Below are positions 1-7,190 of a stretch of 64,000 nucleotides of DNA, piece by piece; within the stretch, counting starts at the first letter, position 1; every line of letters begins with the position of its first letter. The notes beneath the pieces are model-generated. The model made no database searches and had not been told where the DNA came from. It was given only the letters and a program-made list of their open reading frames with translations. A program made the translations under genes and the position numbers. The DNA is from Clostridia bacterium (lineage in GTDB: Bacteria > Bacillota > Clostridia > Christensenellales > Aristaeellaceae): contig JAFROK010000012.1 in the NCBI GenBank assembly GCA_017429695.1, positions 1-64,000 on the forward strand. Direction: 5' to 3'.

Positions 1-2
1 AG

Positions 3-125
3 ACAGCATACCGCGGGATTGCCAAGAACATGAATCGGTTCCACATGCTGTTTGGATGTGCAAACCTGCTCATGTGCATACGGGGTGGCAGAGCGAAGGA
101 GTTCTGCTCTGTTTGCCTTGGGTGA
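3..125 (+). CDS. IS5-family transposase, C-terminal 40 residues (partial)
   Basis: An open frame enters from the left window edge and stops at TGA 123-125. It reads TAYRGIAKNMNRFHMLFGCA and continues NLLMCIR. This aligns by eye with the C-terminus of IS5-family DDE transposases (E. coli IS5 has [20 protein letters not shown] in the same place), where the last catalytic Glu lies just upstream, outside this window. Only the tail is visible, so intactness of the element cannot be judged. The following noncoding stretch probably contains the right end of the element. Confidence 0.7.
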   Translation, partial: TAYRGIAKNMNRFHMLFGCANLLMCIRGGRAKEFCSVCLG

Positions 126-440
126 TTTCTACCCCTTAGGCCCCAAAGAAGGGGTTCCAGGGGAGAGATAGAGGGATTTGAGTCGGAAAACCAGGTGAAA
201 ACCCGAAAATACCTACTCAAATCACTGGAGTACGGAAATCGCTGGTATTGTTCAGCGTTTCCTTAGACTTACATCAAGCCACTGATCTGTTCAGATCATA
301 CCATAAAAACCCGACAAAGAAAACAGACGAGGCGTATACGCCAATAAGGCAACCCGGATCATATTGCCATTTCCATTGCTTTCGTTTATAATGCAGAAAA
401 ATGTGCCTCCTCCGGCATTCTGAAAGAAGGGATACATCCG
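126..440. other. Noncoding region: probable IS right end plus promoter of the next gene
   Basis: These 315 bases hold no convincing gene. The first part, to roughly position 265, is probably the untranslated end of the insertion element. The left end lies outside the window, so terminal inverted repeats and a target-site duplication cannot be checked. The second part becomes AT-rich and contains a strong sigma-A promoter (364-392) pointing at the lipoprotein gene. A 63-codon minus-strand frame at 274-465 has no family resemblance and is not called. Confidence 0.5.
364..392 (+). promoter_or_regulatory. Sigma-A promoter of the C26 lipoprotein gene
   Basis: TTGCCA (364-369), a 17-base spacer and TATAAT (387-392). 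The -35 matches 5/6 and the -10 matches 6/6. The predicted start is near 399, giving a 5' UTR of about 40 bases with an AGAAGGG Shine-Dalgarno just before the ATG at 441. Confidence 0.75.
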
Positions 441-1997
441 ATGGCATACAGAAAACATGCTTCATTCTGGATCGCTTTGTTCTTGTCGCTCATTCTGCTG
501 TTTCCGGCAGGATGCTCTGTGGCGGAATCCGCTCCCTTTGTTTATGAACATGATCCGCGGCAAAACCCCACCGCAATGCGGGATATCGTCGTCAACCCGG
601 ACGCGGTATACGGTTTCTCTCCCCGTCCGGACGGGGACTCCACGCTGAAGGAATATGTGGATGCCATCGACTGGACAAATCCGGCACAGGTCGCCCTCGC
701 CCGGCAGCAGCGCCAGGCCTATCATGACAACATGCAGGAGCTTTATGCCATGATCCTGACCATGGCGGAGCAGGACGAAGATATTGAAGCGATGGCCCGG
801 GCGGTCAGCCGGCGGCGGAATGAAATCCGCCTGGAATCCTACGGGGATGACCTGGATGGTTTGGCAGCAGCCAAAAAACGGAACCTGGATCTGTACGGAG
901 ATGAGTTCGGCCCGACCCCGGAATCCCTGTATGAAAAATATGGTTCCTGGGACGCGGTGCTGTACAAAGCCCTGAAAACCAACGCCGGCATGGATGCGTG
1001 CACCGGCTTTTACGATGAAATGTACTATCTGTATGATCTGGTCCAGGATCCGGATGTGGCAGCAGAAAAAAAGCCGCTGCCGGAAGGTCCCGTCATCGGA
1101 ATCGCCTGGCGGGCCGATACCGATTCCGAATTCTTTACGAATATCTGCCGGGCCATTGAGGAAGCCGGCGGAAGCTGGGTCATGCTGGACCAGGTTTTCT
1201 TGCCTGACCTGGCCAATACACCGGAAGGGATGCTCCTGGAAGGTGTCGCAAAGACCGGCGCGCTGGATGAGTCTGCCGCAAAGCTGATTCGCTGCAACAC
1301 CTGGCATGAATCCAACGCTGCGGAAGCGGTTGGCACCGTCAGCGCGGTTCTTTTCACCGATGGCGAGGATATCAGTCCGACACTGTACTATACGCCGGAA
1401 GCATGGCACGGCATTGAGGATGAACGGGATTATAACGCGGAGCGGGATGTCTCGGATTATCTCACCATGAGCTACTGCCTGGACAACGATATTCCCGTCA
1501 TCGGTTTCTGCCGTGGCATGCAGATGCTGGCTGTCATCTCCGGCGCCGAAGTAATCCAGGATATCCCGACATTCTTTGAATCCCAGGGACTGGAATACCA
1601 TTACGAGCACCGCAACCAGAAAGCAACTCCGGATTCATACCGGGATTACGCGCCGCACACAGTCCATCTGGAAAAAGGTTCGATTGCCTGGGATATCTTC
1701 GGCCGTGAAACGCTGGACGGCTGTCCCTCCTGGCATCATCAGGCAATTAAGAACGTGGATGATACCCGCCTGGTCGTCACCGGCTATACGGAGGTCAGCG
1801 GAATCAAAATGATTGAAGTCGTGGAACGCACGGACAAGACCCTTGCCATTGGATTCCAGTTCAATCCGGAAGCGGTCGTTGCAAAACATCTGGACAACGC
1901 AGCCAACAAGGGCGACTACATGGACTACGATACAGCGCTCAGCCTGTTCACCTGGCTGGTGCAGCAGATCTCCGAACCGGCGGAAAACGCCGCGTAA
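441..1997 (+). CDS. Lipoprotein with gamma-glutamyl hydrolase-like (peptidase C26) domain
   Basis: The product has 518 residues. The N-terminus has two basic residues, a hydrophobic stretch and the lipobox-like LFPAGC, so it is probably exported and lipid-anchored. Residues ~30-210 are a family-unassigned N-terminal region. Residues ~215-495 form a class-I glutamine-amidotransferase-like domain of the PuuD/C26 type, with a GPVIGIAWR start and a nucleophile elbow GFCRGMQ (Cys357). The motif that normally supplies the catalytic His and Glu (QFHPE) reads QFNPE here, with Asn475 in place of His. The enzyme is therefore either inactive, uses another base, or works as a binding protein. PuuD-like enzymes hydrolyse gamma-glutamyl amides in the cytoplasm, so an exported form would act on external or cell-wall gamma-glutamyl bonds (inference). 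It is monocistronic behind its own promoter. Confidence 0.8.
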   Translation: MAYRKHASFWIALFLSLILLFPAGCSVAESAPFVYEHDPRQNPTAMRDIVVNPDAVYGFSPRPDGDSTLKEYVDAIDWTNPAQVALARQQRQAYHDNMQELYAMILTMAEQDEDIEAMARAVSRRRNEIRLESYGDDLDGLAAAKKRNLDLYGDEFGPTPESLYEKYGSWDAVLYKALKTNAGMDACTGFYDEMYYLYDLVQDPDVAAEKKPLPEGPVIGIAWRADTDSEFFTNICRAIEEAGGSWVMLDQVFLPDLANTPEGMLLEGVAKTGALDESAAKLIRCNTWHESNAAEAVGTVSAVLFTDGEDISPTLYYTPEAWHGIEDERDYNAERDVSDYLTMSYCLDNDIPVIGFCRGMQMLAVISGAEVIQDIPTFFESQGLEYHYEHRNQKATPDSYRDYAPHTVHLEKGSIAWDIFGRETLDGCPSWHHQAIKNVDDTRLVVTGYTEVSGIKMIEVVERTDKTLAIGFQFNPEAVVAKHLDNAANKGDYMDYDTALSLFTWLVQQISEPAENAA

Positions 1998-2077
1998 GAT
2001 AATCAAACTGTAAACAGCGGGATTACGCGGAAGACGGGAACCATGGAAAATAATCTGTGAAAAAACCGCGGAAACGC

Positions 2078-2106
2078 TTGTCATCCGGCGGCTGTGCGGG
2101 TATAAT
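2078..2106 (+). promoter_or_regulatory. Sigma-A promoter of ireB
   Basis: TTGTCA (2078-2083), a 17-base spacer and TATAAT (2101-2106). This matches 5/6 and 6/6 of consensus. The transcript would start near 2113, about 28 bases before the GTG start. Confidence 0.8.
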
Positions 2107-2140
2107 GTACGCAAAAGGCAGGCGACAGGAGGGATTCGGT

Positions 2141-2395
2141 GTGGAAGAGCAATTCAACACCATGAAAATGAACCCCATTGTGGGAACGGGGAATGAGGCG
2201 CAGGATATCCTGATGTATGTATATCAGGCACTGCAGGCCAAGGGATACGATCCGATTACCCAGCTGGTCGGGTATATTATCTCCGGGGATCCGACGTATA
2301 TCACCAGCTATAATTCCGCGCGCAGCCTGATCTGCCGGCTGGAACGGGATGAAATCCTGGAGGAGCTTGTCCGATCCTATATGGATACCCACTGA
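2141..2395 (+). CDS. ireB: IreB-family regulatory phosphoprotein (UPF0297)
   Basis: This is a small cytosolic protein of 84 residues. In Enterococcus faecalis IreB is a substrate of the PASTA-domain Ser/Thr kinase IreK and tunes cephalosporin resistance. Family hallmarks are visible: [20 protein letters not shown], then [13 protein letters not shown] and an [14 protein letters not shown] end. The start is the GTG at 2141, preceded by AGGAGGG at the right distance. Upstream in-frame sequence (to 2057) overlaps the promoter and is not translated. A Thr at residue 7 fits the phosphorylatable N-terminus of the family. In many Firmicutes ireB sits with ruvX and a small zinc protein, but here it is alone and followed by a hairpin. 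Confidence 0.9.
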   Translation: MEEQFNTMKMNPIVGTGNEAQDILMYVYQALQAKGYDPITQLVGYIISGDPTYITSYNSARSLICRLERDEILEELVRSYMDTH

Positions 2396-2403
2396 AGACT
2401 GAC

Positions 2404-2430
2404 CAGGCGGCGCCGCTCCGGCGCCGCCTG
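2404..2430 (+). terminator. Hairpin after ireB
   Basis: A perfect 11-bp GC-rich inverted repeat (CAGGCGGCGCC 2404-2414, GGCGCCGCCTG 2420-2430) with a 5-base loop lies 8 bases after the ireB stop. The following U tract is poor (ATTTGG), so termination efficiency is uncertain. Confidence 0.65.
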
Positions 2431-2537
2431 ATTTGGTATGACGGGAAGAACCGGCGGTTCTGGATCGTTATGTTTCATGCAGCTGCCCGGATCGGCATGA
2501 CAGGGCCGGGCTTATATCAATTTTGGAGGAAACAATG

Positions 2538-5207
2538 ATGAAGCAGAAACTGGGAATATTGGCGGTGGTGATCACTATCTGCCTGTTGGGTATTCTGCCC
2601 GCGATGGCCGATAACGTGCTGGCCTTTACCGAGAAGGCGATTACCCTGAACGAAGGGGAAACGGCTGAAACGGCGCTGAACAGGGATGGCGCATATGCGG
2701 AAGGCGATATCACCTATTCCAGCGAATCGGCCAAAATCGCGACGGTTTCCGAAGACGGCGCGGTGACGGCAGTGGCCAAGGGCAAGACCCGGATTGTCGC
2801 GACGCTGACGCAGAACGGTAAACAGGTGCGCCGGGCTTCCCTGGAGGTTACGGTGGTTCGACCGGTAACCAAAGTGACGCTGAGCCGGAAGAATATGCCC
2901 ATCCTGGAGCCGGACGATCCGTCGCTGGCTGACCTGCAGCTGACCGGACTGGGCAGCGATCCGGTGATCCTGCTGATTGCCGGGCGGAGCGTAAGCCTGA
3001 GCGCCGTATGCTCGCCGGAGGACGCGAGCAACCGGAAGGTCAGTTTTTCCTCTTCTGACGTGGGCGTTGCCAAGATACAGGACGGAAACCGGCTGCGGGG
3101 CGTTGAAAAGGGCGAATGCCAGCTGACAGTGGCCAGCGTGCAGAATCCGGAGGTTCAGGAACTGTTCCATGTGGTGGTCATTGAACCGGTAAAGAAGGTG
3201 CAGATTGAAGCGCCAGGCAAGACGGTGTTCGCGGGTGAACAGATGGAGCTGAACGCCGTATGCACACCGGATACCGCCAGCATCCGGAAGGTTGTATGGA
3301 AATCCACCAAACCGTCTGTTGCCACGGTCGACGAGAACGGCCTGGTGACCGGCCTGGCCAAGGGCGAGACAACGATTGAAGCCCGGACAACCGACGGAAC
3401 GGACATCGCCGGAACGATCAAGCTGACCGTGGCGCAGAAGGTGACGGAAGTTTCATTGAAGCGGGACGGCCTGGTGGTGCTGGAGCCGGACGATCCGACG
3501 CTGGGAGACCTGCAGCTGACCGGGCTGGGCAGCAATCCTGTGCTGGTTGTGCTGGCCGGGAGAAGCATTAACCTGAGCGGAACATGCAAACCGGATAATG
3601 CCAACAACCGGCAGATCAGCTATACATCCTCCGACGCGGGAATCGCCAAGGTGGAAGGAAACCGGCTGCGGGGTGTGGAAAAGGGCGAGTGCGAACTGAC
3701 GGTGGCCAGTGTGCAGAATCCGGAGGTTCAGGAGCTGTTCCATGTGGTGGTCATTGAGCCGGTGAAAAAGGTGACGGTTGAGGCGCCGGGCAAGACCGTG
3801 TTTGCTGGCGAGCAGATGGAACTGAACGCCGTGATCACACCGAATACCGCCAGCATTCAGAAGGTAACTTGGAAATCGAACAAGCCTTCTGTTGCCACGG
3901 TCGACGAGAACGGCTTGGTATCCGGCCTGGCCAAGGGCGAAGCGACAATCGAGGCCCGGACGACCGACGGAACCAATATCGCCGGAAGCATCCGGCTTAC
4001 CGTGGCCCAGCAGGTGACAGAGATTACGCTGAAACAGGAAGAAGTAACCGTGTCGACGGGCCGGAGTGTCCGGCTGGAGGCGACGGTGCTGCCGAAGGAA
4101 GCCAACAACAAGAAACTGACCTGGTCGAGCTCAGACGAGACCATTGCCACTGTCGGGAAAGACGGGACGGTGACGGGACGGAAGGCCGGCATCTGCGTGG
4201 TCACATGCGTCAGCGAATCCAACCCCATGGTATCTGCTTCCGCTGCGGTGCAGGTGGTACAGCCGGTGACGAAGATCACCTTCAACCAGAACGGAACGCT
4301 GACCTTCCCGATTCGTACCAGCCAGCAGCTGAGCTGGAATGTGGAACCTTATGACGCAAGCATTAAGGACGTTACCTTCAAGAGCAACCATCCTGATATC
4401 GCGACTGTGGACGAGAACGGCCTGGTAACCGGTATCAAGCGCGGCGAAGTGACCATTACCGCCACGGCGGTGGACGGATCCAAACGCTCCGCAAACATCC
4501 GGGTGGTTATCACCCAGCCGGTCGAAGGCGTGACCCTGAGCCAGCAGATGTACTATGTCCAGCGGGGACGTTCAAAGAATATCCGGGCGACGGTGCTGCC
4601 GAAGAATGCCAACAACCAGAAGGTTTACTGGGAGATTGACGACAACGGCATCGCATCGGTGAGGTCCAGCGGAACATCCACCGGCCAGGTGACCGGCCTT
4701 TGGGACGGCATCAGCACGATTACCGCGATTACGGACGACGGCGGATATACGGCCTCTGCCCAGATCATGGTGGCTGATTTCGACGCGGCCATCATGGTGG
4801 AAGGCCTGGAGATTACATCGGAGAACAAGATCCGGCTGACGCTGCGGAACACCTGCGACCTGACAATCAACCGGGTGTTCTTCAAAGTGGACTGCTATGA
4901 TCCGATGAACCAGCCGATGATTTACAACAGGGACGGCGTGACCACCGGGTTTGACGGCATCTATCCGTTGCCGCTGCGGCGGGACGAACGTTCCCAGCAC
5001 GGGCAGTTCCATTTCAACAACATCATGGAGACCGGCATGCTGGGCGCCGTGGTGGTGACAATTACCGGATACGAATTTGAAAACGGACAGCAGTGGGAGA
5101 TTCCGGAAGAGGCCCAGATTCCGACAATGCCTGCGTACAGTGACCTGTGGGGTAAAGTGACGCCGACCCCTATGCCGCCCATGGATCCTACGGATCCGAT
5201 TTATTAA
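2538..5207 (+). CDS. Secreted protein with tandem bacterial Ig-like (BIG2) domains
   Basis: The product has about 889 residues. Two ATGs (2535 and 2538) follow a GGAGG at 2525-2529; 2538 has the better spacing and gives MKQKLG plus a hydrophobic signal peptide ending in PAMA. The rest is a chain of Ig-like group 2 domains, recognisable by repeated phrases such as VTKVTLS, SSDVGVAKI, SVATVDENGLVTGLAKGE and TIEARTTDG. Two consecutive ~192-residue blocks are near duplicates. The last ~150 residues differ and contain DLTINRVFFKVDCYDP, a possible beta-sandwich. No LPXTG or SLH anchor is visible. BIG2 proteins typically act as surface adhesins or spacer stalks. It lies 12 bases upstream of mnmG and may be cotranscribed with it, an unexpected pairing. 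Confidence 0.85.
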   Translation: MKQKLGILAVVITICLLGILPAMADNVLAFTEKAITLNEGETAETALNRDGAYAEGDITYSSESAKIATVSEDGAVTAVAKGKTRIVATLTQNGKQVRRASLEVTVVRPVTKVTLSRKNMPILEPDDPSLADLQLTGLGSDPVILLIAGRSVSLSAVCSPEDASNRKVSFSSSDVGVAKIQDGNRLRGVEKGECQLTVASVQNPEVQELFHVVVIEPVKKVQIEAPGKTVFAGEQMELNAVCTPDTASIRKVVWKSTKPSVATVDENGLVTGLAKGETTIEARTTDGTDIAGTIKLTVAQKVTEVSLKRDGLVVLEPDDPTLGDLQLTGLGSNPVLVVLAGRSINLSGTCKPDNANNRQISYTSSDAGIAKVEGNRLRGVEKGECELTVASVQNPEVQELFHVVVIEPVKKVTVEAPGKTVFAGEQMELNAVITPNTASIQKVTWKSNKPSVATVDENGLVSGLAKGEATIEARTTDGTNIAGSIRLTVAQQVTEITLKQEEVTVSTGRSVRLEATVLPKEANNKKLTWSSSDETIATVGKDGTVTGRKAGICVVTCVSESNPMVSASAAVQVVQPVTKITFNQNGTLTFPIRTSQQLSWNVEPYDASIKDVTFKSNHPDIATVDENGLVTGIKRGEVTITATAVDGSKRSANIRVVITQPVEGVTLSQQMYYVQRGRSKNIRATVLPKNANNQKVYWEIDDNGIASVRSSGTSTGQVTGLWDGISTITAITDDGGYTASAQIMVADFDAAIMVEGLEITSENKIRLTLRNTCDLTINRVFFKVDCYDPMNQPMIYNRDGVTTGFDGIYPLPLRRDERSQHGQFHFNNIMETGMLGAVVVTITGYEFENGQQWEIPEEAQIPTMPAYSDLWGKVTPTPMPPMDPTDPIY
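2865..4013 (+). repeat. Tandem duplication within the Ig-like gene (2 x ~575 bp)
   Basis: Unit 1 (2865-3440, 192 codons) and unit 2 (3441-4013, 191 codons) encode nearly the same two-domain block. Shared stretches include LEPDDP, DLQLTGLGS, NRLRGVEKGEC, LTVASVQNPEVQELFHVVVI and APGKTVFAGEQMELNAV. Large parts are also conserved at DNA level, indicating fairly recent duplication. Confidence 0.85.
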
Positions 5208-5219
5208 GGGAGAATCTGA

Positions 5220-7082
5220 ATGGCTGATCTGGTTGTAATCGGCGCGGGGCACGCGGGGTGCGAAGCCGCCCTGGCTGCCGCGCGCATGGGAATTGATACA
5301 CTGCTGCTGACACTGAATATGGACGGGGTTGCACTGATGGCGTGCAACCCCGTGATCGGTGGTTCCGCCAAAGGGCACCTGGTGCGGGAACTGGACGCGC
5401 TGGGCGGGGAAATGGGCCTGGCGATTGATGATACCTTCCTGCAGAGCCGGATGCTGAACATGGGAAAAGGGCCCGCGGTTCATTCCCTGCGCGCGCAGGC
5501 GGACAAACAGGCCTACCAGAACCGGATGCGGTATGCCCTGATGACCCAGGACCGGTTGACCGTGCGGCAGGGCGAAGCTGCGACGATTGAAACGGAAAAC
5601 GATCATGTTGTGGCCGTGACGACTGCCTCCGGCGCGCGGATTCCATGCCGCGCGGTGGTGGCGGCCACCGGCGTATACCTGAAAGGCAGTATCATCATCG
5701 GCGAATACCGCCGGGAAAGCGGTCCCCAGGGCCTGATGAGCGCGCCACTGCTGAGCGCGGGACTGCGGGAGCTGGGGTTTGAGCTTCGCCGGTTCAAGAC
5801 GGGAACACCGGCCCGGGTAGATGTGCGGACGGTGGACTTTGACGAGATGACAGAGCAGAAGGGCGACGAACCGGTGGTGCCTTTCTCATTCATGACGGAC
5901 CGGAAGCTGGAAAACACCTACAGCTGCTACCTGACATGGACCAATGAAGAAACACACCGGATTATCCGGGAGAACCTGCACCGGGCGCCGCTGTACAGCG
6001 GGCAGATCCACGGGATCGGTCCCCGGTACTGCCCGAGCATTGAGGATAAAGTGGTTCGTTTCGCGGATAAGGACCGGCACCAGATTTTCCTGGAGCCGGA
6101 GGGAAAGAACAGCCGGGAATGGTATGTACAGGGCATGTCCACCTCCATGCCGGAGGATGTGCAGTGGGCCATGTACCGGACGATACCGGGCCTGCGGCGG
6201 TGCGAGTTTACCCGGCTGGGATACGCGATTGAGTACGACTGCATTGACAGCCGGGAACTGCGGCCGACGCTGGAAAGCCTGCGGATCGGCGGCCTTTTCT
6301 TCGCCGGGCAGATTAACGGCACCAGCGGATATGAGGAGGCGGCGTGCCAGGGCCTGCTGGCCGGCATGAACGCCGCCCTGGAACTGCAGGGACGGGAGCA
6401 GGTGATCCTGACCCGGGATATGGCATATATCGGCGTTCTGACCGACGACCTGACCACAAAGGGAACGGATGAGCCGTACCGGATGATGACGTCCCGGGCG
6501 GAGCACCGGCTGTACCTGCGGCAGGATAACGCCGACCTGCGGCTGACGGAGATCGGGCATGCCGCCGGGCTGGCCGGGGAAGACCGGCTGGAACGGATGC
6601 GGAAAAAGCGGGAAGAGACGGAAAAACTGCTGCGGGAAATGAAAACAACCCGGTTTGCACCGGGCGAGGCGCTGAACGCATTCCTGCGGGAGCACGGACA
6701 GCCGGACGCAACCGGGTCGCTGACTGCGGAGGAACTGCTGCGGCGGCCGGAAATCGGGTTTGCGGATCTGGAAAAACTGAAGCCGGAACTGGCAGAGATG
6801 ATGCCGGCTGTGAAGGAACAGGCGGAGATTAAAGTCAAGTATGCCGGGTACCTGGAAAAGCAGGAGCACCTGATTCAGCAGGCGCGGCATATGGAGGAGA
6901 CGAAGCTGCCGGAGGATATTCCGTATGAGCAGATAGAGCATCTGCGGCTGGAGGCCCGGCAGAAGCTGGCAAAGCAGAAGCCGGTGTCGCTGGGCGCGGC
7001 CGGACGGATTCCCGGGGTGAACCCGGCGGATGTGGCGGTGCTGACCGTATGGCTGGAGAAACAGCGGCGGAGCGGTGAATAG
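5220..7082 (+). CDS. mnmG: tRNA uridine-5-carboxymethylaminomethyl(34) synthesis enzyme MnmG
   Basis: MnmG (GidA), with MnmE, installs the carboxymethylaminomethyl group on the wobble uridine of several tRNAs, using FAD and methylene-THF/glycine or ammonium. The 620 residues match the family length. Visible features are the FAD-binding GAGHAGCEAA at residues 8-17, the hallmark CNPVIGGSAKGHLVRELDAL, QSRMLNMGKGPAVHSLRAQA, a second nucleotide-binding stretch GLFFAGQINGTSGYEEAACQ and the helical C-terminal domain. The start at 5220 has AAGGGAG upstream. MnmG usually lies with mnmE, rsmG and parA near the replication origin. Those genes are not here, so this copy is either relocated or the organism has rearranged that region. 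Confidence 0.95.
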   Translation: MADLVVIGAGHAGCEAALAAARMGIDTLLLTLNMDGVALMACNPVIGGSAKGHLVRELDALGGEMGLAIDDTFLQSRMLNMGKGPAVHSLRAQADKQAYQNRMRYALMTQDRLTVRQGEAATIETENDHVVAVTTASGARIPCRAVVAATGVYLKGSIIIGEYRRESGPQGLMSAPLLSAGLRELGFELRRFKTGTPARVDVRTVDFDEMTEQKGDEPVVPFSFMTDRKLENTYSCYLTWTNEETHRIIRENLHRAPLYSGQIHGIGPRYCPSIEDKVVRFADKDRHQIFLEPEGKNSREWYVQGMSTSMPEDVQWAMYRTIPGLRRCEFTRLGYAIEYDCIDSRELRPTLESLRIGGLFFAGQINGTSGYEEAACQGLLAGMNAALELQGREQVILTRDMAYIGVLTDDLTTKGTDEPYRMMTSRAEHRLYLRQDNADLRLTEIGHAAGLAGEDRLERMRKKREETEKLLREMKTTRFAPGEALNAFLREHGQPDATGSLTAEELLRRPEIGFADLEKLKPELAEMMPAVKEQAEIKVKYAGYLEKQEHLIQQARHMEETKLPEDIPYEQIEHLRLEARQKLAKQKPVSLGAAGRIPGVNPADVAVLTVWLEKQRRSGE

Positions 7083-7083
7083 G

Positions 7084-7103
7084 TTTCAGGTGTCAGGTGT
7101 CAG
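7084..7103 (+). repeat. Heptamer tandem repeat after mnmG
   Basis: Three period-7 units (TTTCAGG, TGTCAGG, TGTCAG) begin 2 bases after the TAG stop. The same motif follows the aroB stop at 62126-62146, and a related one follows the stop at 12162-12164. Confidence 0.6.
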
Positions 7104-7104
7104 A

Positions 7105-7139
7105 AGGAGATTCTTTGCTACGCTCAGAATGACATCTGA
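7105..7139. repeat. Dispersed small hairpin repeat, copy 1
   Basis: ATTCT (7110-7114), an 11-base loop TTGCTACGCTC and AGAAT (7126-7130), followed by GACAT. The design matches the copy at 48848-48880 (ATCCT, TCACTTCGTTC, AGGAT, GACAT). This is the widespread intergenic repeat whose spurious translation reads HPERSEGS. Confidence 0.6.
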
Positions 7140-7160
7140 GTTGAGAAATAACAAAGAAAT

Positions 7161-7184
7161 GGCCGGAGCTTTTTCGCTCCGGCC
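7161..7184. terminator. Bidirectional terminator between mnmG and the ligase-ACP-AONS gene
   Basis: Perfect 9-bp stem GGCCGGAGC/GCTCCGGCC with a TTTTTC loop. On the minus strand it is followed by ATTTCTTTGTTATTT, giving a good U-rich tail for the converging minus-strand gene. The plus-strand tail (GTTTGAT) is weaker. Confidence 0.75.
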
Positions 7185-7190
7185 GTTTGA

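Noticed and set aside
274..465. 63-codon minus-strand frame before the C26 gene
   Set aside because: It overlaps a strong plus-strand promoter and the signal-peptide codons and has no recognised similarity.
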